Source of the DNA: Nostoc sp. 'Peltigera membranacea cyanobiont' 210A
GTDB lineage: Bacteria; Cyanobacteriota; Cyanobacteriia; Cyanobacteriales; Nostocaceae
Direction: 5' to 3'
Length of the DNA: 64,000 nt
Assembly (NCBI RefSeq): GCF_002246015.1
Contig: NZ_NOLJ01000011.1
Span: 94,295-158,294 of the forward strand
The notes beneath the pieces are model-generated. The model was given only the letters and a program-made list of their open reading frames with translations, did not search any database and had not been told where the DNA came from. This document shows positions 41,905 to 50,398 of this stretch, piece after piece; the first letter of the stretch is position 1, and every line of letters starts with the position of its first letter. The position numbers and the translations under genes were made by a program.

Positions 41905-42705
41905 CTATGCAGTAAATAACTCACCTCGCAGCACTGTTACCGCTTGTCCAGCGAGAAAGACGCGATCGCCTCCGTCATAATACACCTTCACTACTCCACC
42001 GCGACTTGATGCCTGATAAGCTAAAAACTGATCTTTGTGCAAGCGATCGCGCCAGAACCAAGCAAGACAGCAATGAGCCGCTCCCGTAACTGGGTCTTCA
42101 TTAATACCTAATCCTGGTGCAAAGAAGCGAGAGACGAAATCATATTGAGAATCAGAGTCAGTGAGGCTGGTGACAATGACATCAGAAATCGGTAAGGTTT
42201 TTAGCAGTTGAAAATTAGGCTGTATTTGCCGCACCAATTCTTCAGATTCCAATTCCACTAGATAACCTAGTGAATTCTGCAAGACAGATTTGTAGGGTAC
42301 ACCCAAAGCTTGCTTGAGTTCTGGAGGTGCGATCGCTGCTTGTGAGTAATTTACTGGAAAATCTAACTCAATCCACTCACCTTGCAGCTTCGCAATCAGC
42401 ACTCCACTTTTGGTATAAAAACGTGCAACTTCATCAGGTGACAAATGTCCCTCTGACCAAAGTACATGGGCACTAGCTAAAGTTGCGTGACCACAAAGCG
42501 GCACTTCCACCGTAGGCGTAAACCAACGCAGATTAAAGCCATCATCCTGTCTGACTAGAAAAGCTGTTTCAGATAAATTCATCTCCTGCGCCAAGTTTTG
42601 CATCCAATGCTCATCTTGGAGAGTAGGCAAAACACAGACAGCAGCCGGATTACCTGCGAAAGGTGTATTGGTAAAAGCATCAACCTGAGTAATGATTTGT
42701 CCCAT
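41905..42705 (-). CDS. PhzF family isomerase/epimerase-like protein
   Basis: 266 residues of the PhzF fold (two similar beta-barrel halves). Conserved parts: QVDAFTNTPFAGNPAAVCVL at the start, LSETAFL with catalytic glutamate Glu46, VPLCGHATLASAHVLW, and FAPGLGINEDPVTGAAHCCL in the second half, with the substrate-binding DPVTGSAH-type motif. Characterised members isomerise trans-2,3-dihydro-3-hydroxyanthranilate, but most homologs have unknown substrates and no phenazine genes are present here. Confidence 0.88.
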   Translation of the reverse strand: MGQIITQVDAFTNTPFAGNPAAVCVLPTLQDEHWMQNLAQEMNLSETAFLVRQDDGFNLRWFTPTVEVPLCGHATLASAHVLWSEGHLSPDEVARFYTKSGVLIAKLQGEWIELDFPVNYSQAAIAPPELKQALGVPYKSVLQNSLGYLVELESEELVRQIQPNFQLLKTLPISDVIVTSLTDSDSQYDFVSRFFAPGLGINEDPVTGAAHCCLAWFWRDRLHKDQFLAYQASSRGGVVKVYYDGGDRVFLAGQAVTVLRGELFTA

Positions 42706-42754
42706 TAGAGTCGCTTTGAAAGTTAGACAACAATATATTTATCAGTAGCAAAGT

Positions 42755-42975
42755 GTAGGAGCGCGGCCATTGGTGTCAACTTAAGCTGAAAACTATATCG
42801 GACAGGCGTTTTGCTAATCCCTCACGCCCTCATCCCCTAACCCCTTCTCCCAAGGGAGAAGGGGAATTGAATATCTATCTCCCCTCTCCCTTGGGGAGAG
42901 GGGCCGGGGGTGAGGGCAAAACGTTGTCACCAAGCGGGTTTAGCGTTAAGTTGACACCAATGGCTGTGCCCCTAC
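42755..42975. repeat. About 220-bp palindromic (MITE-like) element
   Basis: Perfect 19-bp inverted arms (42766-42784, beginning GCCATTGGTGTC, and 42946-42964), extended outward with three mismatches to GTAGG/CCTAC ends. Inside, a second inverted pair GTTTTGC/GCAAAAC and CCTCAC/GTGAGG and a central C/G-run hairpin (CCCCTTCTCCC ... GGGAGAAGGGG) give a nearly fully self-complementary unit. No ORF inside. Confidence 0.75.
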
Positions 42976-43044
42976 TTGTTTAATGAGAACCACTATATAC
43001 AGTACCTTATAAATTAGAAATACAATCTCCAAAAACTAGAATCA

Positions 43045-43314
43045 ATGTTAAAGCAAACCGAAAACGTGAGGATAAAAATCTTCAGAAGCATCTTTGCTGC
43101 TGTCAACTTAGCGCTAATTTCTGGAGGATTAGTTAGTTGTGTTGTTGAAGCCCCACAGCCACTTGCACCAATTGAGCAACAAAAACCAGAGTTACAACCT
43201 AACCAGAACGACAAAGATGACGACCACAAAGATGGCGATCGCAAAGATGGCGATCGCAAAGATGGCGATCGCAAAAATGATCAAAAAGATGACGATAAAG
43301 ACGATAACGACTAA
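43045..43314 (+). CDS. Small lipoprotein with HIP1-encoded DGDRK repeats
   Basis: 89 residues. A signal segment with a lipobox (SGGLVSC, Cys at about 33) predicts a lipid-anchored exported protein. The mature part is Pro/Gln-rich (APQPLAPIEQQKPELQ) and then highly charged and repetitive: DGDRK three times, ending DDKDDND. The repeats are 15-bp units (43231-43275), each containing one HIP1 octamer. The acidic/basic tail could be disordered or bind metal. Function unknown; it precedes the aminopeptidase gene by 47 bases on the same strand. Confidence 0.65.
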   Translation: MLKQTENVRIKIFRSIFAAVNLALISGGLVSCVVEAPQPLAPIEQQKPELQPNQNDKDDDHKDGDRKDGDRKDGDRKNDQKDDDKDDND

Positions 43315-43361
43315 ATAAAGGCAAAACTATCACCTTTTTCCTTTTGTTTGAGTTTACATTT

Positions 43362-44744
43362 ATGCTTATCCCACAAACTTCTACTTCCATCGTCGAGACT
43401 TTACGCCACCGACGGCAACAACTAGCTAACCTGATTGATTTTCCAGCAATTCTGTGGTCAGGTAGCAATAATTCGCGCAACTTTCCGGCAAATTCCTTTC
43501 CATTTCGTGCTAACAGTCATTTCCTTTATTTCGCCGGACTGCCATTACCAAAGGCGGCAATTCGTCTAGAAGCAGGCAAACTAGAACTATTCATCGATGA
43601 TCCGTCACCCAGCAGCGCCCTTTGGCATGGAGAAATGCCAACGCGCGAAGTAATAGCCGAGAAGATTGGGGCGGATGTCGCCCGACCAATGGCAGAATTA
43701 GAGTCTTGGCTAGAAGATGCCGCTACACTTGCCGTTCAAGATGCAGCTACTTGGACGCAGCAATCGCAGCTATTAAATAGATGGGTTTTACCACAAAGTC
43801 CTCCCCAAGGAATTGACTTGGAGTTAGCGAAGGCGATCGTTTCACTCCGCCTCACCCACGATGATAGTGCATTAACCGAGTTGCGAAAAGCTGCGGCACT
43901 AACTGTCAAAGCTCACAAAGCGGGGATGGCAGCAACACCCCAAGCCAAACTAGAAGCAGAAGTTCGGGCAGCAATGGAAGGGGTGATTATTGCCCACAAT
44001 ATGACCACCTCTTACAACAGTATTGTCACTGTTCACGGTGAAGTTTTGCATAACGAGCATTATCACCATAGTTTGCAACCAGGTGATTTACTGCTTGCCG
44101 ATGTTGGCGCTGAGACTGAGACTGGTTGGGCAGGTGATGTAACTCGCACGTGGCCAGTTTCAGGGAAGTTTTCATCTACCCAAAGAGATATTTATAATGT
44201 CGTTTTGGCAGCCCATGATGCTTGCATTGCCAAAATCCAGCCTGGTGTAGAATATGGGGATATTCACCTGCAAGCGGCTACAGCGATCGCTGAAGGTTTA
44301 GTAGATTTAGGCATTTTACAAGGAAATCCCCAAGATTTAGTAGAAATCGATGCTCATGCGCTGTTTTTCCCTCATGGTATCGGTCATCTACTGGGTTTAG
44401 ATGTGCATGATATGGAAGATTTGGGCGATTTAGCAGGGTATGAAGAGGGACGTGAAAGGAGCGATCGCTTTGGCTTAAGCTATCTCCGTTTAAATCGTCC
44501 CCTGCGTCCAGGAATGTTAGTCACAATTGAACCTGGTTTTTATCAAGTACCAGCAATTTTAAATGATGTTAATGTTCGTTCCAAATATCAGAATGTCGTG
44601 AATTGGCAGCGTTTATCTGAATTCGCCGATGTTCGAGGAATTCGCATTGAAGATGATGTTTTAGTTACTACAGAAGGCAGCGAAGTTTTAACAGCTGCAT
44701 TGCCGAATGATGCTAATAGTGTAGAAAATCTAGTTAATGGCTGA
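43362..44744 (+). CDS. pepP: Aminopeptidase P (Xaa-Pro aminopeptidase)
   Basis: 460 residues from the ATG at 43362; a TTG at 43344 would add six residues without a ribosome binding site. The N-terminal aminopeptidase P domain (about 10-140) is followed by the pita-bread metallopeptidase fold. Ligands for two metals are visible: two aspartates in LLADVGAETETGWAGDVTRT, His in FFPHGIGHLLG, Glu in TIEPGFYQ, and Glu in RGIRIEDDVLV. It removes N-terminal residues preceding proline. No signal peptide, so it is cytoplasmic. HIP1 sites occur in the frame. Confidence 0.9.
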   Translation: MLIPQTSTSIVETLRHRRQQLANLIDFPAILWSGSNNSRNFPANSFPFRANSHFLYFAGLPLPKAAIRLEAGKLELFIDDPSPSSALWHGEMPTREVIAEKIGADVARPMAELESWLEDAATLAVQDAATWTQQSQLLNRWVLPQSPPQGIDLELAKAIVSLRLTHDDSALTELRKAAALTVKAHKAGMAATPQAKLEAEVRAAMEGVIIAHNMTTSYNSIVTVHGEVLHNEHYHHSLQPGDLLLADVGAETETGWAGDVTRTWPVSGKFSSTQRDIYNVVLAAHDACIAKIQPGVEYGDIHLQAATAIAEGLVDLGILQGNPQDLVEIDAHALFFPHGIGHLLGLDVHDMEDLGDLAGYEEGRERSDRFGLSYLRLNRPLRPGMLVTIEPGFYQVPAILNDVNVRSKYQNVVNWQRLSEFADVRGIRIEDDVLVTTEGSEVLTAALPNDANSVENLVNG

Positions 44745-44759
44745 GTTTACGCTAAATTT

Positions 44760-44848
44760 TACCCCACCCTAACCCTCCCCTTGCAAAGGGGAGGGAACTG
44801 GATTTCTTGTTTCCCCCATTTCCAAGGGGGGATTAAGGGGGGTAATTA
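44760..44848. repeat. About 88-bp dispersed C/G-run repeat, copy A
   Basis: Starts TACCCCACCCTAACCCTC and ends GGGGGATTAAGGGGGGTAAT. An inverted, slightly diverged copy lies at 52363-52452. It sits between the convergent pepP and aroE genes. Confidence 0.75.
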
Positions 44849-44855
44849 AGTTTCA

Positions 44856-45734
44856 TCACTCCCCTAAACCCAGGTGATTTTGTAACGCTTGGCGCATCAC
44901 TTCTACAGGTAAAGTTTCCAGATGCAACCAGATTTTTAATGCTGCTACCCCTTGTTGAACTAGCATTTCTAATCCATCGATCGCAATTGCGCCTTGTTTT
45001 TCTGCCTGCTGGAGAAATTGCGTTGGTTTAGGAATATATATTAAATCATAAGCGATCGCACCCGTTGGTAAATTTGCGATTTCTTCTACACTCAAAGGCG
45101 ATTCATCGACTTTGGGATACATCCCAATCGGAGTTGTGTTTACCAGCAGATTTGCTTGGGGAATGAGCTTTGGTAATTCCTCCCATTGATGAACCTGGAA
45201 TTTATCAGCTAGGGATGAATTGCTCCAACTATTGCGGAATTCTTGTAATCTCTGCATATTGCGCCCAACAACATGAATTTGGGCAAAACCTAGCTGAATA
45301 CAACCTGCTACAACAGCTCTTGCTGCACCACCATTACCTAAAATTACCGCTACTTTCTGACTCCAATCTTGTTTATATGTTGTCTGCAAAGGAGCGATAA
45401 ATCCTTCTATATCTGTATTTGTGCCTACCCATTGGTTATTTTGGCGGCTAACGGTATTTACTGCACCAATAGTTTGAGCCAAGGGGGTAATTTCTGAGAG
45501 TAGGGGGATGATTGCCTGTTTGTGAGGTATTGTCACACTAAAGCCGACAACCCCAACAGCAGCAAAACCTGCGATCGCCACCTCTAAATTCTGTGGTTCA
45601 ATCGGAAAAGGCAGATAAATATAATCTAATCCTAATTGTGCGATCGCAGCATTATGCATCACTGGTGACAGTGAATGTTCTACAGGATGTCCAATGACTC
45701 CTAGTAGTTTAGTTTTACCTGTAATTTTAGTCAT
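44856..45734 (-). CDS. aroE: Shikimate 5-dehydrogenase
   Basis: 292 residues. It reduces 3-dehydroshikimate with NADPH in aromatic amino acid synthesis. The substrate domain has VIGHPVEHSLSPVMHNAAI and FSVTIPHKQAI with catalytic Lys, then NTVSRQNNQWVGTNTDIEGF with the substrate Asp. The NADP domain has the glycine loop LGNGGAARAV and VVGRN, and ends with the DLIYIPKPTQFLQQA and GLEMLVQQGVAAL motifs. All are intact and in usual order. Convergent with pepP. Confidence 0.95.
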   Translation of the reverse strand: MTKITGKTKLLGVIGHPVEHSLSPVMHNAAIAQLGLDYIYLPFPIEPQNLEVAIAGFAAVGVVGFSVTIPHKQAIIPLLSEITPLAQTIGAVNTVSRQNNQWVGTNTDIEGFIAPLQTTYKQDWSQKVAVILGNGGAARAVVAGCIQLGFAQIHVVGRNMQRLQEFRNSWSNSSLADKFQVHQWEELPKLIPQANLLVNTTPIGMYPKVDESPLSVEEIANLPTGAIAYDLIYIPKPTQFLQQAEKQGAIAIDGLEMLVQQGVAALKIWLHLETLPVEVMRQALQNHLGLGE

Positions 45735-45838
45735 TAGTCATTAGTCATTAGGCATTGGTTATTAATTCATCTCCCTCATGTCCCTCACTCTCCAGTAGCC
45801 TACAATTATTAAAAGACTACTTAACACTTCTTTAAATC

Positions 45839-46771
45839 ATGCAGGCAACTACAGCCCCCTCTACAACTCCAATTCCTGGTAAATATTGGCAGTGGCGCGG
45901 GCACAACGTTTACTATGTGCGTGCGGGAGAGAAGCAAGCGGAACGTCCGCCCTTGCTTTTGGTACATGGATTTGGTGCTTCCACAGACCACTGGCGCAAG
46001 AATATCACAGGATTGTGTCAAGATTTTGAAGTATTTGCGATCGACCTTTTGGGATTTGGGCGATCGGCGAAACCAAAATTGCAGTACAGTGGCGACTTGT
46101 GGCGCGATCAACTCCATGATTTTATCAGCGAAGTGATTGGTCAAAAAGCAGTATTAGCAGGTAACTCCCTTGGTGGCTATGCTTGCTTGTGTGTTGCAGC
46201 ACAACGTCCTGACAGTGCGGCTGGATTAGTACTGCTCAATAGTGCCGGGCCTTTTAGCGAAAGCCAAGCGACATCTGAACCTGAAGCTTTGCAAAGCGAA
46301 ATTCAGCCACCCAAACAACCCTCTTCTTTAGAGAAATTACTGGGTGACTCGGTTAAGTGGATGTTTCAACAACCTTTAGCTCAGTTTCTGTTATTTCAAT
46401 ACGTGCGACAACGTTGGGTAATTCGCCAAACTTTAGAAAAGGTATATCTTGATAAAAGTGCAATTACAGACCAATTAGTAGAAGAAATTTCTCGCCCTGC
46501 TTTTGATCCGGGTGCGTTGGATGTATTTGTTTCAGTTTTTAGCAGTCCTCAAGGGGAAAAAGTTGATGTACTACTAAAGCAATTAACTTGTTCTCTGTTG
46601 ATGTTATGGGGAGAAGCCGATCCGTGGATGAATGCTAGAGAACGTTCTCTAAAGTTTCGTCAATATTGTCCTCAACTTACAGAACATTTTTTAACAGCAG
46701 GTCATTGTCCCCATGATGAAGTACCCGATGGAGTAAATCAACTTTTACGCGATTGGGTTTTGTCTAAGTAA
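45839..46771 (+). CDS. Alpha/beta hydrolase, pheophytinase-like
   Basis: 310 residues. The nucleophile elbow GNSLGGYACL (Ser at about 104), oxyanion region VHGFGASTDHW, Asp in LWGEADPW and final His in TAGHCPHDEVPD make a full triad. The GHCPHDEVPD ending and the lid region resemble plant and cyanobacterial hydrolases of the pheophytinase/chlorophyll-breakdown group, but many related enzymes have other substrates. No signal peptide. Divergent from aroE by 104 bases. Confidence 0.82.
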   Translation: MQATTAPSTTPIPGKYWQWRGHNVYYVRAGEKQAERPPLLLVHGFGASTDHWRKNITGLCQDFEVFAIDLLGFGRSAKPKLQYSGDLWRDQLHDFISEVIGQKAVLAGNSLGGYACLCVAAQRPDSAAGLVLLNSAGPFSESQATSEPEALQSEIQPPKQPSSLEKLLGDSVKWMFQQPLAQFLLFQYVRQRWVIRQTLEKVYLDKSAITDQLVEEISRPAFDPGALDVFVSVFSSPQGEKVDVLLKQLTCSLLMLWGEADPWMNARERSLKFRQYCPQLTEHFLTAGHCPHDEVPDGVNQLLRDWVLSK

Positions 46772-46830
46772 GTGAGCATGAATAATTAAAAGTTTGTAGT
46801 AAGCGGCTCCAGCCCTTACTACAAATAAGC

Positions 46831-47550
46831 TTATTTAAAAACGTAGGATTTAATTTCTTGCTCTATTTGGTCACTAATAATTTCAGTTCCCATACCGATT
46901 TTATCGAGATTAACCCTCACAAAATTTGTTTTATCTTCTTTTGTAAATTTTTTATTATTATCCGAGTCTTTAAGAATTTTTAGAAAAATTGCATTTTGAC
47001 CTGGAACAACAACCCAACTGATAATTCGAGTATTATTTGGGGTAATTTGCTGGAGGTTCTTACCTGATAAATCAGAAAGATAGCCAATAGTAGCATCAAC
47101 GCTATTAAGTTTTTTATCTATATTTGTGTCTTGGTCAATGATTTTATATAACCAAACTCTTGTAGTTGGCTTGTTTGCCGCTTTTACCTCCAATAAATCG
47201 AAGGAGGTAATAATGGCTTTTTTATTTAATAAAAGATGAGCTTCACTACCTTGCTTTTGATAAAAGATGATATTATACAATTGATTATTTCTTCCATTTT
47301 CATAAGAACGTGAAAGGTTTAAATCAACTCCTTTATCTTCATTCTGCTCTGCAAGACTAACAGGAATCATTAGATAATCTGATTGTTCTTTAATAATTAA
47401 ATCGCCATAGATAAGATTTTGTTGTGGCTTCGGTTTCTCTGTTGCTTTTGCCTGTTCTGCATTTCTACTAACAGAAGACTTACAGGAAAAAGAAAGAGCA
47501 GCTACAATCATAGCTGTAGTAATCTTATTTAAAAAGCGATAATTTTTCAT
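46831..47550 (-). CDS. Hypothetical lipoprotein
   Basis: 239 residues from the second ATG at 47550. N-terminal signal with lipobox ALSFSC (Cys at about 23) gives a lipid-anchored protein. The mature part is beta-rich, with DLIIKEQSDYLMIPVSLAE, LYNIIFYQKQGSEAHLLLN and TRVWLYKIIDQDTNIDKKL. Near the end, LKDSDNNKKFTKEDKTNF resembles an EF-hand-like calcium loop. No family recognised. Single gene, AT-rich. Confidence 0.65.
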   Translation of the reverse strand: MKNYRFLNKITTAMIVAALSFSCKSSVSRNAEQAKATEKPKPQQNLIYGDLIIKEQSDYLMIPVSLAEQNEDKGVDLNLSRSYENGRNNQLYNIIFYQKQGSEAHLLLNKKAIITSFDLLEVKAANKPTTRVWLYKIIDQDTNIDKKLNSVDATIGYLSDLSGKNLQQITPNNTRIISWVVVPGQNAIFLKILKDSDNNKKFTKEDKTNFVRVNLDKIGMGTEIISDQIEQEIKSYVFK

Positions 47551-47873
47551 CAAATTCTCCTAGCAGGATATGTTGCTGTCCTATTTTATTCCCTGCTGGA
47601 AAATTAGCTAGAGTCCAGTACGCTTCAATACAGTTCAGTTAAGACTAAAAATTATACTGATGTAGGTTGGATTGAGGAACGTAGCTTGCTTCCCGTACCA
47701 CTTCTCTACGAGACGCTACGCGAACGTGGAAGCAAGCTACGCATAGCGTCTCTAAAGGAGAAGGGTAAACCAACATTATCGAGACTTTGTTGAGTTTATC
47801 TGTCGCTCAACCCAACAAAGCCCCATTAGTAATCCCTGCCGTACCGAGAAAATCATATTACAATAAAATACCA

Positions 47874-47901
47874 AAAACCTGGTCGAGGTTGACCAGGTTT
47901 T
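47874..47901 (+). terminator. Orphan terminator-like hairpin
   Basis: Perfect 11-bp stem AAAACCTGGTC (47874-47884) with GACCAGGTTTT (47891-47901), loop GAGGTT. Good intrinsic terminator shape, in either direction. The nearest genes are not placed to use it on the plus strand, so it may end a small RNA or be left over. Confidence 0.6.
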
Positions 47902-47948
47902 ATCGAGTTTACAGATTTCAAATTTTAAACTAATTAACTAGCTGAAAG

Positions 47949-48099
47949 TTAATAACTAGGGTGGACTGAAAAACTAACAAACTCAGCATTCTTGCGTTTT
48001 TCCGCTTTAGGATTTGGCTTTGCCTTTTACATTAGGCTTTTTGCCACTTCTATCACATTTGATATGCTGAAATTTGCTTGGGCTGATGACAAGGGGACA
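47949..48099 (-). pseudogene. Frameshifted remnant of a small gene
   Basis: On the minus strand one frame reads CPLVISPSKFQHIKCDRSG then KKPNVKGKAK. Skipping one base it continues PKAEKRKNAEFVSFSVHPSY and stops at 47949. The basic, lysine-rich content and the join of two frames suggest a decayed gene. Family unknown; this is a weak call. Confidence 0.3.
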
Positions 48100-48310
48100 C
48101 TAAGTCATTGACCCTTTTTGTTTGGTTTTATCTTCTTTGGTGTCCTACTATTTAAACTATCACTTAAATTGTGAGTTGCAGCCCTTGGTTTACTAAAGTT
48201 GACGTTTTGTTAGATTTTGCAATATCAAGCTAGAAATTTGATCCCTAGCTCTCTTTTTAAGAAAGTTGAAGGCATCTTGGAGAGGTAAGCATAGCTAACG
48301 AACTAAATTG

Positions 48311-48763
48311 TCACGAATTCCACATAATCTGATTGTCATCCAGATGGTCAGTAACAATACGTCCAATGGCATCAATTTCTGCCAATTCGGCGGTAGAAAG
48401 CTTGATTTGGGCGGCTAATGCATTGTCTCGTGCTTGTTCGGGATAACGCCCTCCGGCGATGTCTGACGACAAGCCGCTATGACGCGTCTACGCATTTGTT
48501 TGGGGTTGAGCAATTAACCAGGCTAAAGCTAACTGAGCAAGGGTACAATCATGAAGAAGGGCTATAGGACGCAGTTTTTCTAGCGCTTCACCATAAACTT
48601 CAGCAGTATCAATTGTCGTGATCCCAGCTTCATAAGCGGCTCAGATGGTTTTAATCGAGTCAGCATCTTCAATTCCCACCCACATTCTTTTACCAGCTTG
48701 CCAAGTTCCCATCAGAATGGGTGTGATTTTGACTTCACTTGTACCCAGCGTTCGCTTTTCCAT
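48311..48763 (-). pseudogene. Aldo/keto reductase pseudogene
   Basis: The start reads MEKRTLGTSEVKITPILMGT, typical of aldo/keto reductases. It is then broken by TGA (in place of Trp, near 48640) within SIKTI-AAYEAGITTIDTAE, where AGITTIDTAEVYG is the conserved catalytic-Asp region. A large internal deletion follows (VYGEALEKLRPI joins the C-terminal third; about 170 residues missing). A repeat unit is inserted at about 48455-48497 (TAG stop), after which the true C-terminus continues as YPEQARDNALAAQIKLS to DDNQIMWNS. It cannot make an active barrel. The intact relatives are NADPH oxidoreductases. Confidence 0.85.
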
Positions 48764-48842
48764 AACTGCTTCCTAATTCATTACCTTGGACAGGTTCATA
48801 CTTTATCAGTCTTAGCTTCAAATTAAATCAGAGTTACAGTAG

Positions 48843-49442
48843 ATGCCGATGGAATTGACTACAACTTTTCATGCTCTCAAAGAATGGGCAGTTGCCATAA
48901 ATGCCTTGGAAAATGGCAAAACAATTATGTTGCTCCGCAAAGGCGGTATCCATGAACGAAATGGACATTTCCAAGTTGCCCACAAGCAAATTCTGCTTTA
49001 CCCTACTTATGAACATCAACAAGCTTTCATGCTGAAAGCTGAATACGCCAATAATGTCTACCCAGTAACATCAGGCTGGCATCCTGAAACTGTTCGCATT
49101 GGCAGTTGGGCTGAAATTACAGATATTTTGCCAGTGAGTGACGAGTCTATTGTCAACACCTTACTTCCTTTCCATATTTGGAACGAGCATTTTATTAGCG
49201 ATCGCCTCAAATGGAAAGCACGTCAACCCCTTTATATTCTCCTCCTGCGGACATATAAACTATCGCAAGAGCAAGAAATTCCCTATTACGCCAAATACGC
49301 TGGCTGCAAGTCATGGATTGATTTAGATCGATCGATTCACTTGGAGACAGCGCAACCAGTTTTATCTAACTTTGCATACAGCCAACTAGTAGAGACAATT
49401 CGCCAGATTGTCGGCGATAAGTTGTATGCTCCATCCTTCTAA
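48843..49442 (+). CDS. DUF1802 family protein
   Basis: 199 residues. ALKEWAVAINALENGKTIMLLRKGGI at the start, FLLYPTYEHQ-like segment (ILLYPTYEHQQAFMLK), a middle part with HIWNEHFISDRLKWKARQPLYILLLRTYKL, then IPYYAKYAGCKSWIDL. This order is the DUF1802 signature of cyanobacteria and some archaea. Function is unknown; nuclease-fold distant homology has been proposed for related families, but I cannot support it here. Either ATG 48843 or 48849 could start. Single gene. Confidence 0.85.
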   Translation: MPMELTTTFHALKEWAVAINALENGKTIMLLRKGGIHERNGHFQVAHKQILLYPTYEHQQAFMLKAEYANNVYPVTSGWHPETVRIGSWAEITDILPVSDESIVNTLLPFHIWNEHFISDRLKWKARQPLYILLLRTYKLSQEQEIPYYAKYAGCKSWIDLDRSIHLETAQPVLSNFAYSQLVETIRQIVGDKLYAPSF

Positions 49443-49460
49443 TAACCGAAATTGCTGGCC

Positions 49461-49493
49461 AGATACCCGACTTCTTCAAGAAATCGGGTATCT
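49461..49493. repeat. Hairpin of the CCCGACTTCTT family
   Basis: Arms AGATACCCGA (49461-49470) and TCGGGTATCT (49484-49493), with further pairing of the CTTCTTCAAGAA centre. It follows the DUF1802 stop by 19 bases and may end its transcript, though the T-run is missing. Confidence 0.65.
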
Positions 49494-50073
49494 AAATCTA
49501 GCTTAAGTAAGTGCTATTCCAGCCTACAGTTAATTTTATTTATACTCTAATATCAGGTTTGGTTAAGGAACGAAAGCTAACATTTCTGCGGCTACAATTT
49601 TTTGTAACCCAAGCATATTACTTTATAACTAATACCAATTCAATTAATGATTGCAACACATCCTTGGGTAAAGACGCGATGAATCGCGTCTCTACAGATG
49701 GTCTATTTGTCGCATTCTTTTTTCAAATTGGTATAACTTCTAAAACCTGCGCTTATATGTGTAAGCAGAAAAACAAATAGTCTGATTGCAAGCCTTAGTC
49801 AAAACAGTAGTTATTGTTACACACGATCGCAAAAAACGCGGATAACATGGGAAAAATCTCACCTAATAAACAAGGTGAGGCAAAGCTGTTTATCTTTATG
49901 TCCCTTTAACAGCTGTCTTCCAGGCTATGAGTTGTTAAGCAATTATCCTGTAGTGGATAGAACTTAATTACATTTTGTCTAAAGTATTAGGCAAAAATTA
50001 TCCCCAAGGGTGATAATTAGCTTGACAAAGATCAGCTATTATGCATCATTAGCTAAAAGCAAAGGAGTTTGCA
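49494..50073. other. Intergenic region with two palindromes ahead of a small gene
   Basis: No gene seen. Structures: the AGACGCGAT palindrome at 49672-49691; a hairpin CTCACCT/AGGTGAG at 49858-49879; and a palindrome AATTATC/GATAATT with inner CCC/GGG at 49996-50018, immediately before TTGACA (50022-50027). This last region is likely the promoter of the gene at 50074, and the palindrome could be an operator, but the -10 box is not clear. Confidence 0.45.
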
Positions 50074-50337
50074 ATGCTTCGACAAATGTGCTGGTTGTCT
50101 AAGTCTGGTGGCGACGGAGAGAAAATTTTGTATTTGCAGACAGAACCCAATCAACCCTGGCGTCCTTACACAGCTTTTGGACATTTTGCAGTCCCAGATT
50201 ATCAAATACCAGGTGGTTCTAAAGGTTGGGCAACTTATCAAAAACTTTTGAAAGCAGGTTGGACACTAGTACCTAGCGCACGGGCAAACGAGTTTGGTAG
50301 CAACAGCTACGCAGAGTCAACAATTCAAAATCAATAG
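50074..50337 (+). CDS. Small conserved cyanobacterial protein of unknown function
   Basis: 87 residues. A good ribosome binding site (AAGGAG, 50061-50066) supports the ATG at 50074. Content: GEKILYLQTEPNQPWRPYTA, FGHFAVPDYQIPGGSKGWAT, YQKLLKAGWTLVPSARANEF. Aromatic- and glycine-rich, soluble, no signal peptide; it looks like a small beta-rich domain ending in a helix. I do not recognise a named family. Short proteins of this look are often seen in filamentous cyanobacteria. Confidence 0.7.
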   Translation: MLRQMCWLSKSGGDGEKILYLQTEPNQPWRPYTAFGHFAVPDYQIPGGSKGWATYQKLLKAGWTLVPSARANEFGSNSYAESTIQNQ

Positions 50338-50340
50338 TTA

Positions 50341-50375
50341 TTAGTCATTTGTCATTAGTCATTTGTCATTAGTTA
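50341..50375. repeat. Heptamer repeat array (TTAGTCA/TTTGTCA)
   Basis: Five units: TTAGTCA, TTTGTCA, TTAGTCA, TTTGTCA, TTAGTTA, alternating two variants. STRR-type array placed between convergent genes. Confidence 0.85.
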
Positions 50376-50398
50376 TTTTTTGCGTCTTTGCCTCTCCC

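Larger units (their letters stand above)
47551..48310. other. Gene-poor stretch with repeats and a decayed ORF
   Basis: It contains the inverted repeat GTAGCTTGCTTCC (47681-47693) with GGAAGCAAGCTAC (47728-47740), enclosing a cttctctacgagacgctacg unit, and the orphan hairpin at 47874-47901. A frameshifted minus-strand ORF remnant lies at 47949-48099. Otherwise no gene was seen. Confidence 0.5.

Noticed and set aside
49511-49780. Plus-strand 89-codon frame
   Set aside because: Runs through the AGACGCGAT palindrome, has no ribosome binding site and no family character.
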